This document shows positions 26,344 through 34,154 of a DNA stretch of 48,277 nt, piece by piece. The notes beneath the pieces were generated by a model. The model was not told the origin of the DNA, searched no databases, and was given only the letters and a program-made list of their open reading frames with translations. The position numbers were made by a program, and so were the translations under genes. The stretch is from Paludibacter propionicigenes (GTDB taxonomy: Bacteria > Bacteroidota > Bacteroidia > Bacteroidales > JAIFNL01), in assembly GCA_020721325.1 (NCBI GenBank), contig DYNA01000015.1, forward strand, positions 1-48,277, in the 5' to 3' direction. The first letter of the stretch is position 1, and every line of letters starts with the position of its first letter.

Positions 26344-27915
26344 TTAATTCAAATTATCTAATTCTTTGGGTTCTTCCAAAAGTTCTTCTACTTTTTTTCC
26401 ATCAATTTTTATCAATTCGCCATCATCAAATTGCAAAGTTAATATTTCTACGCTCTCTTGGTCGTATTTTCGCCAAATTCCTTCCGGAATGCCCATGGAA
26501 TAGGTTCGTTCTTCTTCTATTTTTTTATTTTCATAATAATATAAAACTTTTCCGTTTTCTTTGTCTAAATTGTAAGTGCCTTCGTATTTGAGTTTTCCGT
26601 TGGGATAAAAATATTTCCATTTTCCGGTTTTCATGTCATTTTTATAATTTCCTATTTCGGTGTGGTCGCCCACATGATAAAACCATTCGCCTTGTTTTTC
26701 GCCGTCTATGTATTTTCCTTTGGTTACGATTTCTTTGTTTTTAAAATATTCTACAAAATCACCCGATAATTTACCTTTTTCAAAATTCTCTTCGCGCCAA
26801 AGTTCGCCCGAATCGTAATACCAAATCCATTTTCCGGTTAATAAACCGGCTTTGTATTCGCCTTTTTGCTCTATTTTTCCGTTTTCAAAATAAAACGACC
26901 ACTCTCCCACTCTTTTATTTTCGGTGTAATCGCCTTGATTTTTCAATTCGCCTGTTGGAAAATAAAAACTCCATTTGCCTTGTTTTTTTTCATTTTCATC
27001 TAACATTCCCGAAGCTAATAAAATGCCTTCGTTGGTATAAACTTTTGCCTCCGAAGCTGTTCCATCTTCGCTGAACGTGCGATGAATGCCAATCGGAACG
27101 CCTTCTACAAAACTTCCGGTGGATTTGGTTGCGCCACTGGGATAGGTTTCGGTAAAAACTTTGGCTGGAACTTTTAAACTGTCTTTGCTTATTTTTTCTC
27201 CATCTTGGTATTTTTCAGCTACCAATTGTTTGCCTTGTTCGTTGTATTCTTTGAGCAATCCGGTAATTTTTCCACTGTTGTAATTTGCCTGTTTTTTTAC
27301 TTTACCATTTTCATGAAATTCTATCCAAGTGCCTTGTTTTTCGCCTTTGGAATTGTACTGATTTACTAAATCGGAAGTGGCTAAAAAATCGTAGCGATAT
27401 TTGTAAATCGCTTTTAAAGTGATTCCATCGGGTTTAAATTCGCGGGCTTCGCCGTGTCGCATATTTTCTTTATAGTTGATAATTTTATGTAACTTTCCAG
27501 ATGGATAATAATAATAAGCTATGCCTTCTCTTTTGTCGTTTACATACAATTCTTTTGAAATCATTTGATTTTTCAAACTATCGTTCGATTCTTGAAATAC
27601 CAAATAAAATCCGTTCTTTTTATCGTATAAGTAATTGATTTTCTTTAAAGTATCACCTTTTTCGTTGAAAAAAATCCATAAACTGTCGAGCAAATTATTT
27701 TTGCGAAAGCCAATGGATTTGAATTTTCCGTTGGGATAATAATTTTTCCATAAACCCTCCGGAACTCCCTCTTTCATAGAGCCTTCGCTCATGATATCGC
27801 CGTTTGGGTAATTGAAACGATTGTACCCATTGGGATTTATTTCTTGCGAAAAACTTTTTTCTACAAAAAAAAGTAGAAAAAAAGTAAAAATATATAAGAA
27901 ATAGTTTTTTTTCAT
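26344..27915 (-). CDS. Secreted YwqK/MORN-like repeat protein
   Basis: A 523-residue exported protein (signal peptide 1-23, ending FSQE) built of some twenty repeats of about 20-24 residues with the consensus G-x-W-x-x-Y-[YF]-x-x-G-x-[LI]-x-x-x-G-x-[FY] (for example GEWSFYFENGKIEQKGEYKA, TGKWKYFYPNGKLKYEGTY). Such repeats belong to the YwqK/MORN-like class. Homologues are sometimes labelled antitoxin components, which should not be carried over here. The gene follows nadA by 39 bp and is probably co-transcribed, although no functional link is apparent. Cellular role unknown. Confidence 0.87.
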   Translation of the reverse strand: MKKNYFLYIFTFFLLFFVEKSFSQEINPNGYNRFNYPNGDIMSEGSMKEGVPEGLWKNYYPNGKFKSIGFRKNNLLDSLWIFFNEKGDTLKKINYLYDKKNGFYLVFQESNDSLKNQMISKELYVNDKREGIAYYYYPSGKLHKIINYKENMRHGEAREFKPDGITLKAIYKYRYDFLATSDLVNQYNSKGEKQGTWIEFHENGKVKKQANYNSGKITGLLKEYNEQGKQLVAEKYQDGEKISKDSLKVPAKVFTETYPSGATKSTGSFVEGVPIGIHRTFSEDGTASEAKVYTNEGILLASGMLDENEKKQGKWSFYFPTGELKNQGDYTENKRVGEWSFYFENGKIEQKGEYKAGLLTGKWIWYYDSGELWREENFEKGKLSGDFVEYFKNKEIVTKGKYIDGEKQGEWFYHVGDHTEIGNYKNDMKTGKWKYFYPNGKLKYEGTYNLDKENGKVLYYYENKKIEEERTYSMGIPEGIWRKYDQESVEILTLQFDDGELIKIDGKKVEELLEEPKELDNLN

Positions 27916-27954
27916 TTTAAAAAAAATAATTTATTATAACTTTGTAAAAGCATA

Positions 27955-28953
27955 CTAAAGCCCCAAATGCTCGGAAATGTCTAACATTCGTTTTATTGAA
28001 TGATAAGCCTTTTGTCGAATTTCTTCTTCCACAATTACTTCGGGTTGCTCAAAATACAAAGCCCTGTAAAGTTTTTCTAATGTGTTCATTTTCATAAAAT
28101 TACATTCGCTACAAGCACAATTTGCATCTTCGTTTGGGGCAGCAATAAATTCTTTTTCGGGGCTTGATTTTTGCATTTGATGCAATATTCCCCATTCTGT
28201 AGCCACAATGTAAGTTTTTGCGGTATCTGTTTTTGTAAAATTCAGCAATTGAGACGTTGAGCCAATGTAATCAGATATTAGCAAAACAGGCGCAGTACTT
28301 TCGGGGTGCGCTATAATTTTGGCTTGAGGAAATTGCTTTTTGAGTTCCAAAACCCGCTCAAGCGAAATTTCGTTGTGTACATGACACGCGCCATTCCAAA
28401 GCACCATTTGTCGTCCGGTAACGGAATTGATGTAATTGCCCAAATTTCTATCGGGAGCGAAAATTATTTTGGTATCTTGCGGCAAACTTTCAACTATTTG
28501 TTTGGCATTCGACGAAGTGCAACAAATATCGGTAAATGCTTTGATGGCGGCACTTGTATTGACATACGAAATGACCGTGTGGTCAGGGTGTGATTTTACA
28601 AATTGCTCAAATTCAGTAGGTTGGCACGATTGCGACAAAGAACAATCGGCTTTTAAATCGGGAATGATTACTTTTTTGTGCGGAGAAAGAATTTTTGCCG
28701 TTTCTGCCATAAATTGAACGCCCAAAAAAACAATGATTTCGGCATCGGTTTGCGCAGCTTTTTGCGATAATGCCAAGCTATCGCCCACAAAATCAGCTAT
28801 TTCCTGCAATTCGGCTGCAATGTAATAATGCCCTAAAATGACGGCTCGTTTTTCTTTTTTCAAATGGGCTATTTCGGTTTTAAAATCGATATTTTTATTA
28901 ATTGCTTGATTTACAAAACCTTTTCTGTGCATTGATTCTATGTCAATATTCAT
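27955..28953 (-). CDS. nadA: Quinolinate synthase NadA
   Basis: Condenses iminoaspartate with dihydroxyacetone phosphate to quinolinate in de novo NAD synthesis, using an oxygen-sensitive [4Fe-4S] cluster. The product is 332 residues. It contains the three conserved cysteine regions: DLKADCSLSQSC (C104), NGACHVH (C190) and ANCACSECNFM (C279/C281/C284). Other hallmarks are ILGHYYIAAELQEIADFVGDSL and FAPDRNLGNYI. nadB and nadC are not in the window. It is the first minus-strand gene left of the long non-coding region and has a -7 element 36-43 bp upstream. Confidence 0.97.
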   Translation of the reverse strand: MNIDIESMHRKGFVNQAINKNIDFKTEIAHLKKEKRAVILGHYYIAAELQEIADFVGDSLALSQKAAQTDAEIIVFLGVQFMAETAKILSPHKKVIIPDLKADCSLSQSCQPTEFEQFVKSHPDHTVISYVNTSAAIKAFTDICCTSSNAKQIVESLPQDTKIIFAPDRNLGNYINSVTGRQMVLWNGACHVHNEISLERVLELKKQFPQAKIIAHPESTAPVLLISDYIGSTSQLLNFTKTDTAKTYIVATEWGILHQMQKSSPEKEFIAAPNEDANCACSECNFMKMNTLEKLYRALYFEQPEVIVEEEIRQKAYHSIKRMLDISEHLGL

Positions 28954-28988
28954 TTTTTTATAAAAAAAAATTAAATCTATTTTGATTG

Positions 28989-28996
28989 CAAATATA
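28989..28996 (-). promoter_or_regulatory. -7 element for nadA
   Basis: TATATTTG on the minus strand, 36 bp before the nadA ATG, fits the -7 consensus exactly. The nearest TTTG upstream (29012-29015) is only 15 nt away, shorter than usual, so only the -7 part is convincing. Confidence 0.5.
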
Positions 28997-29050
28997 CGAA
29001 AATAAAACGAACAAACATAAATTCGATTTCAAAAACGATTTTCTTTTCAT

Positions 29051-29116
29051 TAAATTTTTTTTTATACTATATATATTATATAAAAAAATATTTAAATTTA
29101 ATTAATAATTATTATA
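29051..29116. other. Extreme A/T tract, possible DNA unwinding element
   Basis: A 66-bp stretch with a single non-A/T base (C at 29067), including alternating TATATATATTATATA. Such tracts melt readily; in an origin this would serve as the unwinding element. On its own it is not proof of function. Confidence 0.4.
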
Positions 29117-29241
29117 GGCTGTTAATTTCTGGAAAACTTTTTTGAAAAAACTTGTTTTTGTTATTTTTTGTTTTTTATAAACTACTTTTGAGTTGATGAA
29201 AACTTGGTAATCTATTTATAATTAATATTTTACAAACGTTA

Positions 29242-29255
29242 TTAACAAGTGTTAA
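29242..29255. repeat. Inverted repeat TTAACA-AG-TGTTAA
   Basis: A perfect 6-bp inverted repeat with a 2-bp spacer within the long non-coding region, overlapping the DnaA-box-like TTATTAACA (29239-29247). It has operator-like symmetry; its ligand is unknown. Confidence 0.4.
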
Positions 29256-29798
29256 ATTGGTTAATGAATATAAAATTGTGAATTAATTTTTTTGTTCAAA
29301 ACGTGAATAAAGTGTTCAAAAAAAATGATTATTTTTAAAAACTTTATTTTTTTTTTTCAAAATATTGTATATACACGTTGGATTTTCATTTTTGCAAATT
29401 TTTTTTTCTTTTTTTTCAACTTTTTTTCAACATTTACCATTCGTTTAATTGTTCATAACTTTGAGTGATTTTTATTTTTTTTATTTTTAAGGGTTTAGAA
29501 AATTCATTTTCTTAATTTTTAAGCTAAAATCTTAATTCTTAAAAAATTATAATTGATTGAAAAATCTTTCTTTTTAAAAGTTTTCAACACCTTTATTTTT
29601 TTTGTTTATAACCTTTGTGATATTGTATTTAATTCATTTTCAATTATTTATTTTTATCAAAATTGAGTTCTTTTTTTTTATAAAATTTTTTCAGCTAAAA
29701 AAAAAGAGTAGGAGAGGTGTGGATTTTTTTTTCCAATGTTGAAAAAACGGATTTTCTATTTTTTCAAAAAAAACAATAAAAATTTAAAAAAGTAGTTA

Positions 29799-29806
29799 TA
29801 TATTTG
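29799..29806 (+). promoter_or_regulatory. -7 element upstream of the small secreted protein
   Basis: TATATTTG matches the -7 consensus. Transcription would start near 29813, so the ATG at 29820 would be almost leaderless and the ATG at 29847 would have a leader of about 34 nt, favouring the latter. There is no TTTG at the -33 position. Confidence 0.5.
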
Positions 29807-29846
29807 CGTTAAAAAAATTATGTTTCATTTAAAAAAAAACAAAAAT

Positions 29847-30308
29847 ATGAAAAAATTATTTGCATTCATGATTATTGCATTTTTCTTTGCAGGAAACGCT
29901 TTTTCGCAAGCTCCTCTTGCTAAAGGACAAAAGCAATTGAACTTTGGTTTAGGCTTAAATAGCTGGTCAACACCGGCTTACATAACGCTCGATTTTGCTG
30001 TTCACAAAGACATTACGCTTTCGCCCGGAATATTTTTCGATTTGGAATACACCAATGGAATGGGCTTGGAATTTAAAGCCGATTATCATTTCAACAGTTT
30101 GCTTGGTATTCCGAAAAATTTCGATTTTTATGCCGGTGCCGGATTACATTATTATTTTTTATTCGACGACAAAAATGCACACGCAACCGATTTTGACCTT
30201 CAAATTGGCGGAAGATGGTATTGGAACAACCGTTGGGGCTTAAATTTAGAGTTTGGCGGCGGCGATTATGGCTCAGGCGGACGTTTTGGTTTGAGCGTAA
30301 AATTGTAA
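29847..30308 (+). CDS. Small secreted beta-barrel-like protein
   Basis: A 153-residue exported protein. I choose the ATG at 29847 because it gives a clean signal peptide (MKKLFAFMIIAFFFAGNAFSQ) and a proper distance to the promoter; the ATG at 29820 adds nine residues. The mature part (about 132 residues) is rich in Gly and aromatic residues in alternating strands (LNFGLGLNSWSTPAYITLDF, FYAGAGLHYYFLF) and ends GGRFGLSVKL, typical of small outer-membrane beta-barrels or YtxH-less OmpA/OmpX-like porin domains. No family assigned. It has its own promoter element and a strong terminator and appears monocistronic. Confidence 0.75.
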   Translation: MKKLFAFMIIAFFFAGNAFSQAPLAKGQKQLNFGLGLNSWSTPAYITLDFAVHKDITLSPGIFFDLEYTNGMGLEFKADYHFNSLLGIPKNFDFYAGAGLHYYFLFDDKNAHATDFDLQIGGRWYWNNRWGLNLEFGGGDYGSGGRFGLSVKL

Positions 30309-30330
30309 TTTTTTACAAAAAAAAAATAAA

Positions 30331-30367
30331 AAACACTTAAAGTTTTATTTCTTTAAGTGTTTTTTTT
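30331..30367 (+). terminator. Intrinsic terminator after the small secreted protein
   Basis: A perfect 12-bp stem (30331-30342 with 30351-30362, 8-nt loop) runs into a T-tract. The same T-tract merges with the -7 element of the next gene. Confidence 0.85.
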
Positions 30368-30374
30368 ATTTTTG
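30367..30374 (+). promoter_or_regulatory. -7 element for the tethered HTH gene
   Basis: TATTTTTG fits TAnnTTTG and ends 35 nt before the ATG at 30410. Its first base is in the T-run of the preceding terminator. No clear -33. Confidence 0.35.
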
Positions 30375-30409
30375 CTTTTTTTTAAAATAAGAGTACTTTA
30401 TTGTTAAAT

Positions 30410-31021
30410 ATGCTCGTTGAACTATTTTTTGGTGTTTTTTTGGTGTTTTTTGGTATTTTTTTATTCATTTTTCATAAAAATAATAAGAAAAAAATCAATT
30501 TGATTGAAAATTTGAAAAATCAATACCAACAAAAAGTATATGAATTACAAGAATTTATTAATAAGCGAAGTTTGTTGGAAGATAAATTGGACAACAAACA
30601 AACTGAATTGATTGATTTTGCGCTAATTATAGTTCAAAAAAATGAATTTTTAGAAAATTTGAAATTTCAAATTAATGAAATTAAAAATTTTTCTACCGAT
30701 ACGAAAACGGTTAAAAAGCTCAACGACTTGTCTTTAAGCATCAATCAGCACATAGCCATCGACAAAAACCGGAAAAGTTTTCAATTGCAACTCGAAGAAG
30801 CGAACCAAGATTTTTACAATCGTTTAACCCAAAAATTTCCGAATCTTACTGATAAAGAAAAACGATTGGCGGCTTATTTGCGTTTGAAACTCAATTCAAA
30901 AGAAATTGCCTCTTTGCTCAATATTACTGACAAAAGCGTGGATATGAATCGCTACCGCTTACGCAAAAAAATGGCTGTTGCAGCAAATGAAAATTTAACG
31001 GAATTTATTTTAACTATCTGA
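30410..31021 (+). CDS. Membrane-tethered LuxR/GerE-type HTH protein
   Basis: A 203-residue protein with one N-terminal membrane segment (residues 4-22, LFFGVFLVFFGIFLFIF), a coiled coil (about 25-135) and a C-terminal helix-turn-helix (KFPNLTDKEKRLAAYLRL, NSKEIASLLNITDKSVDMNRYRLRKKM). The C-terminal half matches the tail of the Bacteroidota regulators that consist of a periplasmic sensor (TPR or propeller), TM, coiled coil and LuxR-like HTH. Here the sensor part is absent: the preceding sequence is only a terminator and promoter. I prefer ATG at 30410; a TTG three codons earlier (30401) is possible. It may respond to a partner membrane protein. No neighbour suggests the regulon. Confidence 0.8.
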   Translation: MLVELFFGVFLVFFGIFLFIFHKNNKKKINLIENLKNQYQQKVYELQEFINKRSLLEDKLDNKQTELIDFALIIVQKNEFLENLKFQINEIKNFSTDTKTVKKLNDLSLSINQHIAIDKNRKSFQLQLEEANQDFYNRLTQKFPNLTDKEKRLAAYLRLKLNSKEIASLLNITDKSVDMNRYRLRKKMAVAANENLTEFILTI

Positions 31022-31091
31022 AAATTAATTAGTTTGTGGTTTTTGAAAAGTTATAAAAAAATATTAATTTATAATTTATTAATCTGTTTTT

Positions 31092-31451
31092 ATGGAAACA
31101 AAAAAGCTTGAAATACAAAGCATTGACAGTTACATATCACTTTTTCCAAGCCATGTGCAAGAGATTTTGCAAAAAATTCGTTCGGTCATTGCCCAAGCAG
31201 CTCCAACGGCTTCGGAAACCATTAATTATCAGATGCCTACTTTTGTTTTGAACGGAAATTTAGTGCATTTTGCGGCTTACAAAAAACACATCGGATTTTA
31301 TCCTACGCCCTCAGGCATTGAGCAATTCAGTGAAGAAATAAAAAATTACAAATGGGCAAAAGGCTCTGTGCAATTTCCTTTAAATCAGCCTATTCCTTAC
31401 GATTTAATTCGCCGAATGGTAGAATTTAGACTAAAAGAAAATACAAAATAA
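31092..31451 (+). CDS. DUF1801 family protein (YdhG-like)
   Basis: A 119-residue protein of the DUF1801/YdhG family, recognised by IDSYISLFP ... VQEILQKIRSVIAQAAPTASETINYQMPTF and the HFAAYKKHIGFYPTPSGIEQF core. Members have a small alpha/beta SHS2-like fold. Some are called iron chaperones by homology with a frataxin-like B. subtilis protein, but no metal-binding motif lets me confirm that. It is followed at 36 bp by the secreted 536-residue protein on the same strand. Confidence 0.88.
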   Translation: METKKLEIQSIDSYISLFPSHVQEILQKIRSVIAQAAPTASETINYQMPTFVLNGNLVHFAAYKKHIGFYPTPSGIEQFSEEIKNYKWAKGSVQFPLNQPIPYDLIRRMVEFRLKENTK

Positions 31452-31487
31452 TTTGGTATTTTTCTTTCTTTTTGCGAAACCAATAAA

Positions 31488-33098
31488 ATGATTAAAATTT
31501 TAAAAATGAACTATTTACAAAAAAACCTTTTTTTTTATGCAAAAAAAATTCTTTTATTGAATTTTTTACTTTATTTTTTTGGTGTTAATGCTCAAACACA
31601 AAGCGATTTTGAAAAATTAAAGCAGCAAAGTTTGTTTGAATCCTTAAAACCCATTCGCAAGGGAACGCCCAACGGACAAGCTTTTTGGAACGAAAATGCC
31701 GTTTTTTTTATTTATGCTCCGGCTTTTGATTTTAAAAACACTACTTGGCTCGTTACTCAACCCAAATATTTTCGCTATACCGCTTTTTCTTTCACCGACA
31801 AAAAAGAATATATTTTTACCGAAAAAACTCCTTTTGAAGCATTAACGCCCATTTGGGACAAACTGCCAAACGGCAAGGTTTACCTCAAAGTAGAAGCCAT
31901 TAGCACTGACGAAAAAAATTCGGTACTTTCAGGAAGCCGTTTTTTTTATAAAGCCGCTTCTTTTTCACCACCTTATCCACCAGCTCAATATTCTTTTAAT
32001 GAAGCACTTAGGCTTGGATTAAATTTCATGTACAATCAAGAACACATACAGAATTGGCTCAAAACCGGAAAACCCGACCACGAAAATCACAGCTTGTATT
32101 GTTATTCCGCTCTTGAAGTGGGTAGCGTGATTAACGGCATGATTTTGTATCATAAAGTTTTTCCGCAAAATGACTCATCGCTTCAAATAGCTAAAAAAGG
32201 AGCCGATTATTTAATCCAAAACTCAGAAAAAAAAGGAAGTCCATTAGAATTTTTTCCGCAAGTTTATGAAGGCAAACACTTGACGGCTGAAAAATTTGGA
32301 GACGAAATCATTTTAACCGAGCCTGCCGCTACCGGAATGGCATATTTGAGCCTTTTTGAACAAACAAATGACAAAAAATATTTCGATGCAGCCCGCCGAA
32401 TAGCCGATACGTATTTAAAAAACCAACTTACTTTCGGCACTTGGTACATCAGAATAAATAAAAAAACCGGAAAACCGACTTCTACAGAGCTTTGCATTCC
32501 GCTAAAAATAACTAATTTTTTAACTATTTTGGTAGAAAAATACCAATTGACTTTTTATAAAAATGCCACCGACAAAGCGATAAAATGGATTTGGGAAAAC
32601 CCCATGAAAACCTTCAATTGGACAGGGCAATTTGAAGACGTAGAAGCCGCAAAACCTTATCAAAACCTCACAAAATACGAGGCTTCGTGGTTTGCCCAAT
32701 TTCTTTTAAACCATTCGGAAAACGATTCAAATTATTTACCTTTGGCAAAAGAATTAATCGCGTTTTGCGAAGACCAGTTTGTGGTTTGGGAAACACCAAA
32801 TTTTTACGATAATTGGGGAAATTCTACTGTTTCGTGGCATACGCCTGCTGTTTTGGAGCAATACAAATGCTACGTGCCTATTGATGCGAGTGCAGTGCAA
32901 ATGATAGAAACGTTTTACTTAGCGTATAAAAAAACCGGTGAAATGCTCTATTATCAAAAAGCTCTTGCCTTGGCAAACAGTCTTGTAAATTCGCAAAAAG
33001 AAAATGGTCAAGTTCCTACTTTTTGGGCAAACGGATTTACCGAATTTTGGAACAATTGCATGGTTAGTAGCCTTAATATGCTTCAAATGATGCAATAA
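31488..33098 (+). CDS. Secreted alpha/alpha-toroid-like protein, unknown function
   Basis: A 536-residue exported protein (530 if translated from the ATG at 31506, which places the signal peptide better: hydrophobic core about 14-29, ending GVNAQ). The first ~160 mature residues look beta-rich; the rest consists of repeating helical hairpins with motifs such as YCYSALEVGSVINGMILYHK, AKKGADYLIQNS, AATGMAYLSLFEQTNDKKYFDAARRIADTYL and QKALALANSLVNSQKENGQVPTFW. This pattern is that of (alpha/alpha)6 toroids found in glycoside hydrolases, lyases and epimerases. I cannot name the family or substrate. It may be co-transcribed with the DUF1801 gene. Confidence 0.75.
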   Translation: MIKILKMNYLQKNLFFYAKKILLLNFLLYFFGVNAQTQSDFEKLKQQSLFESLKPIRKGTPNGQAFWNENAVFFIYAPAFDFKNTTWLVTQPKYFRYTAFSFTDKKEYIFTEKTPFEALTPIWDKLPNGKVYLKVEAISTDEKNSVLSGSRFFYKAASFSPPYPPAQYSFNEALRLGLNFMYNQEHIQNWLKTGKPDHENHSLYCYSALEVGSVINGMILYHKVFPQNDSSLQIAKKGADYLIQNSEKKGSPLEFFPQVYEGKHLTAEKFGDEIILTEPAATGMAYLSLFEQTNDKKYFDAARRIADTYLKNQLTFGTWYIRINKKTGKPTSTELCIPLKITNFLTILVEKYQLTFYKNATDKAIKWIWENPMKTFNWTGQFEDVEAAKPYQNLTKYEASWFAQFLLNHSENDSNYLPLAKELIAFCEDQFVVWETPNFYDNWGNSTVSWHTPAVLEQYKCYVPIDASAVQMIETFYLAYKKTGEMLYYQKALALANSLVNSQKENGQVPTFWANGFTEFWNNCMVSSLNMLQMMQ

Positions 33099-33163
33099 AT
33101 TTTAAAAATAAAATAATTAAATTTGTTATTTTTATAAAAAAAAATAGGTATTTTTTTGAGCTA

Positions 33164-33203
33164 AACAATTTAACAATTTAACAATTTAGCAATAGAACAA
33201 TAG
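33164..33203 (+). repeat. Tandem 8-bp repeat upstream of murI
   Basis: Five head-to-tail 8-mers: AACAATTT three times, then AGCAATAG and AACAATAG, ending 5 bp before the murI ATG. The same unit occurs twice before ribE. Such low-complexity repeats would sit in the ribosome-binding part of the 5' UTR. Confidence 0.8.
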
Positions 33204-33208
33204 ATTTT

Positions 33209-34039
33209 ATGCGACTTTCTAAACAACAAGCCATTGGCATTTTTGATTCGGGTGTAGGCGGTTTAACGATTGCCCATGCCATCAAATTGGCTTTGCCCAA
33301 CGAAAAAATTATTTATTTCGGCGACACGGCTCACTTGCCTTACGGCGATAAATCGGGCGATGCCATTCGTTATTACTCGCGCAATATTGCCAAGTTTCTT
33401 TTGAGCCAAAATTGCAAAGTTATTTTGATAGCCTGCAACACCGCTTCGGCTCATGCCTATGAAGAAGTCAAAAATGAAGTTGGTAATAAAGCCATAGTAA
33501 TCAATGTTATAGAACCGTTGGTGGATTTTTTGAAAAATAAGCAAAAAATAAATAACATCGGAATTATTGGTACAAAAGGAACCATTGAAAGCAATGTGTA
33601 TCAAAATAAGCTCAAAGCCGCCAATTCTGCTCTCAATGTGATAGCCAAAGCTACGCCAATGTTCGTTCCCATGATAGAAGAGGGCTTCATTTACGACGAT
33701 ATCAGCAATGCCATCATTCGGGCTTACCTTTCGGAAAATGATTTTGAAAAAATCGATTCGCTGGTTTTGGCTTGCACACATTACCCACTGATAAAGAACC
33801 AGATACGCAAGTTTTTCAATTTCAAAGTCAATGTAATTGACTCTTCGCAAATTGTTGCCAATTTTACCAAACAAATTCTTTCTGAAAACGATTTACTTTG
33901 CCAGACCGCTGACCAGTGCAATGAATTTTACATTTCCGATTATACAAAAATGTTTGAAACCATTGCCCGAATGTTTTTTGAAGAAGACATTCAATTAAAA
34001 AAATTAGATATTTGGAAAGAAAATAATTTGGCAATTTAA
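33209..34039 (+). CDS. murI: Glutamate racemase
   Basis: Interconverts L- and D-glutamate, supplying D-Glu for peptidoglycan. The 276-residue product has the paired catalytic regions of the cofactor-independent racemases: IGIFDSGVGGLT (acid D13), ACNTAS with C76, and ACTHYP with C189 and H191. The FGDTAHLPYGDKS segment is the substrate loop. The ATG is directly preceded by a tandem 8-bp repeat. It stands apart from its neighbours (110 bp and 115 bp). Confidence 0.97.
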   Translation: MRLSKQQAIGIFDSGVGGLTIAHAIKLALPNEKIIYFGDTAHLPYGDKSGDAIRYYSRNIAKFLLSQNCKVILIACNTASAHAYEEVKNEVGNKAIVINVIEPLVDFLKNKQKINNIGIIGTKGTIESNVYQNKLKAANSALNVIAKATPMFVPMIEEGFIYDDISNAIIRAYLSENDFEKIDSLVLACTHYPLIKNQIRKFFNFKVNVIDSSQIVANFTKQILSENDLLCQTADQCNEFYISDYTKMFETIARMFFEEDIQLKKLDIWKENNLAI

Positions 34040-34114
34040 AATTAAAAATTCTTTTTTTATAAAATTTTCAACCAACTTTATCAAGAAAAATAAAAAAAAT
34101 CAATAAATTTTCAA

Positions 34115-34122
34115 TATTTTTG
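34115..34122 (+). promoter_or_regulatory. -7 element for the UbiD-family gene
   Basis: TATTTTTG matches the -7 consensus; the predicted start near 34129 leaves a leader of about 26 nt. No TTTG at the -33 distance. Confidence 0.4.
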
Positions 34123-34154
34123 TAAAGAAAATTGTAAAAAGAAAAAATAATAAA

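Larger units (their letters stand above)
28954..29846. other. Long AT-rich non-coding region, candidate oriC
   Basis: This is the largest interval in the window without a credible gene (about 0.9 kb). It separates a left arm with 22 of 25 genes on minus from a right arm with 14 of 16 protein genes (plus the tRNA) on plus, the pattern expected where replication forks diverge. It contains a melting-prone tract (29051-29116, only one C and no G up to 29116), three copies of TTTTCAACA or its complement (29424-29432, 29581-29589, 29737-29745), TGTGGATTT (29718-29726) and TTATTAACA (29239-29247), each 7 of 9 to the classical DnaA box, and an inverted repeat TTAACA-AG-TGTTAA. parS sites lie 23 kb to the left. 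The DnaA-box matches are weak in such AT-rich DNA. Alternatives are a plain long intergenic region or an unrecognised RNA. Confidence 0.5.

Noticed and set aside
26344..27915. Toxin-antitoxin component
   Set aside because: The YwqK label is sometimes tied to toxin-antitoxin systems, but this is an exported repeat protein with no toxin partner.
33263..33874. A 203-residue minus-strand ORF opposite murI
   Set aside because: It is an antisense shadow; murI is unambiguous with both catalytic Cys motifs.
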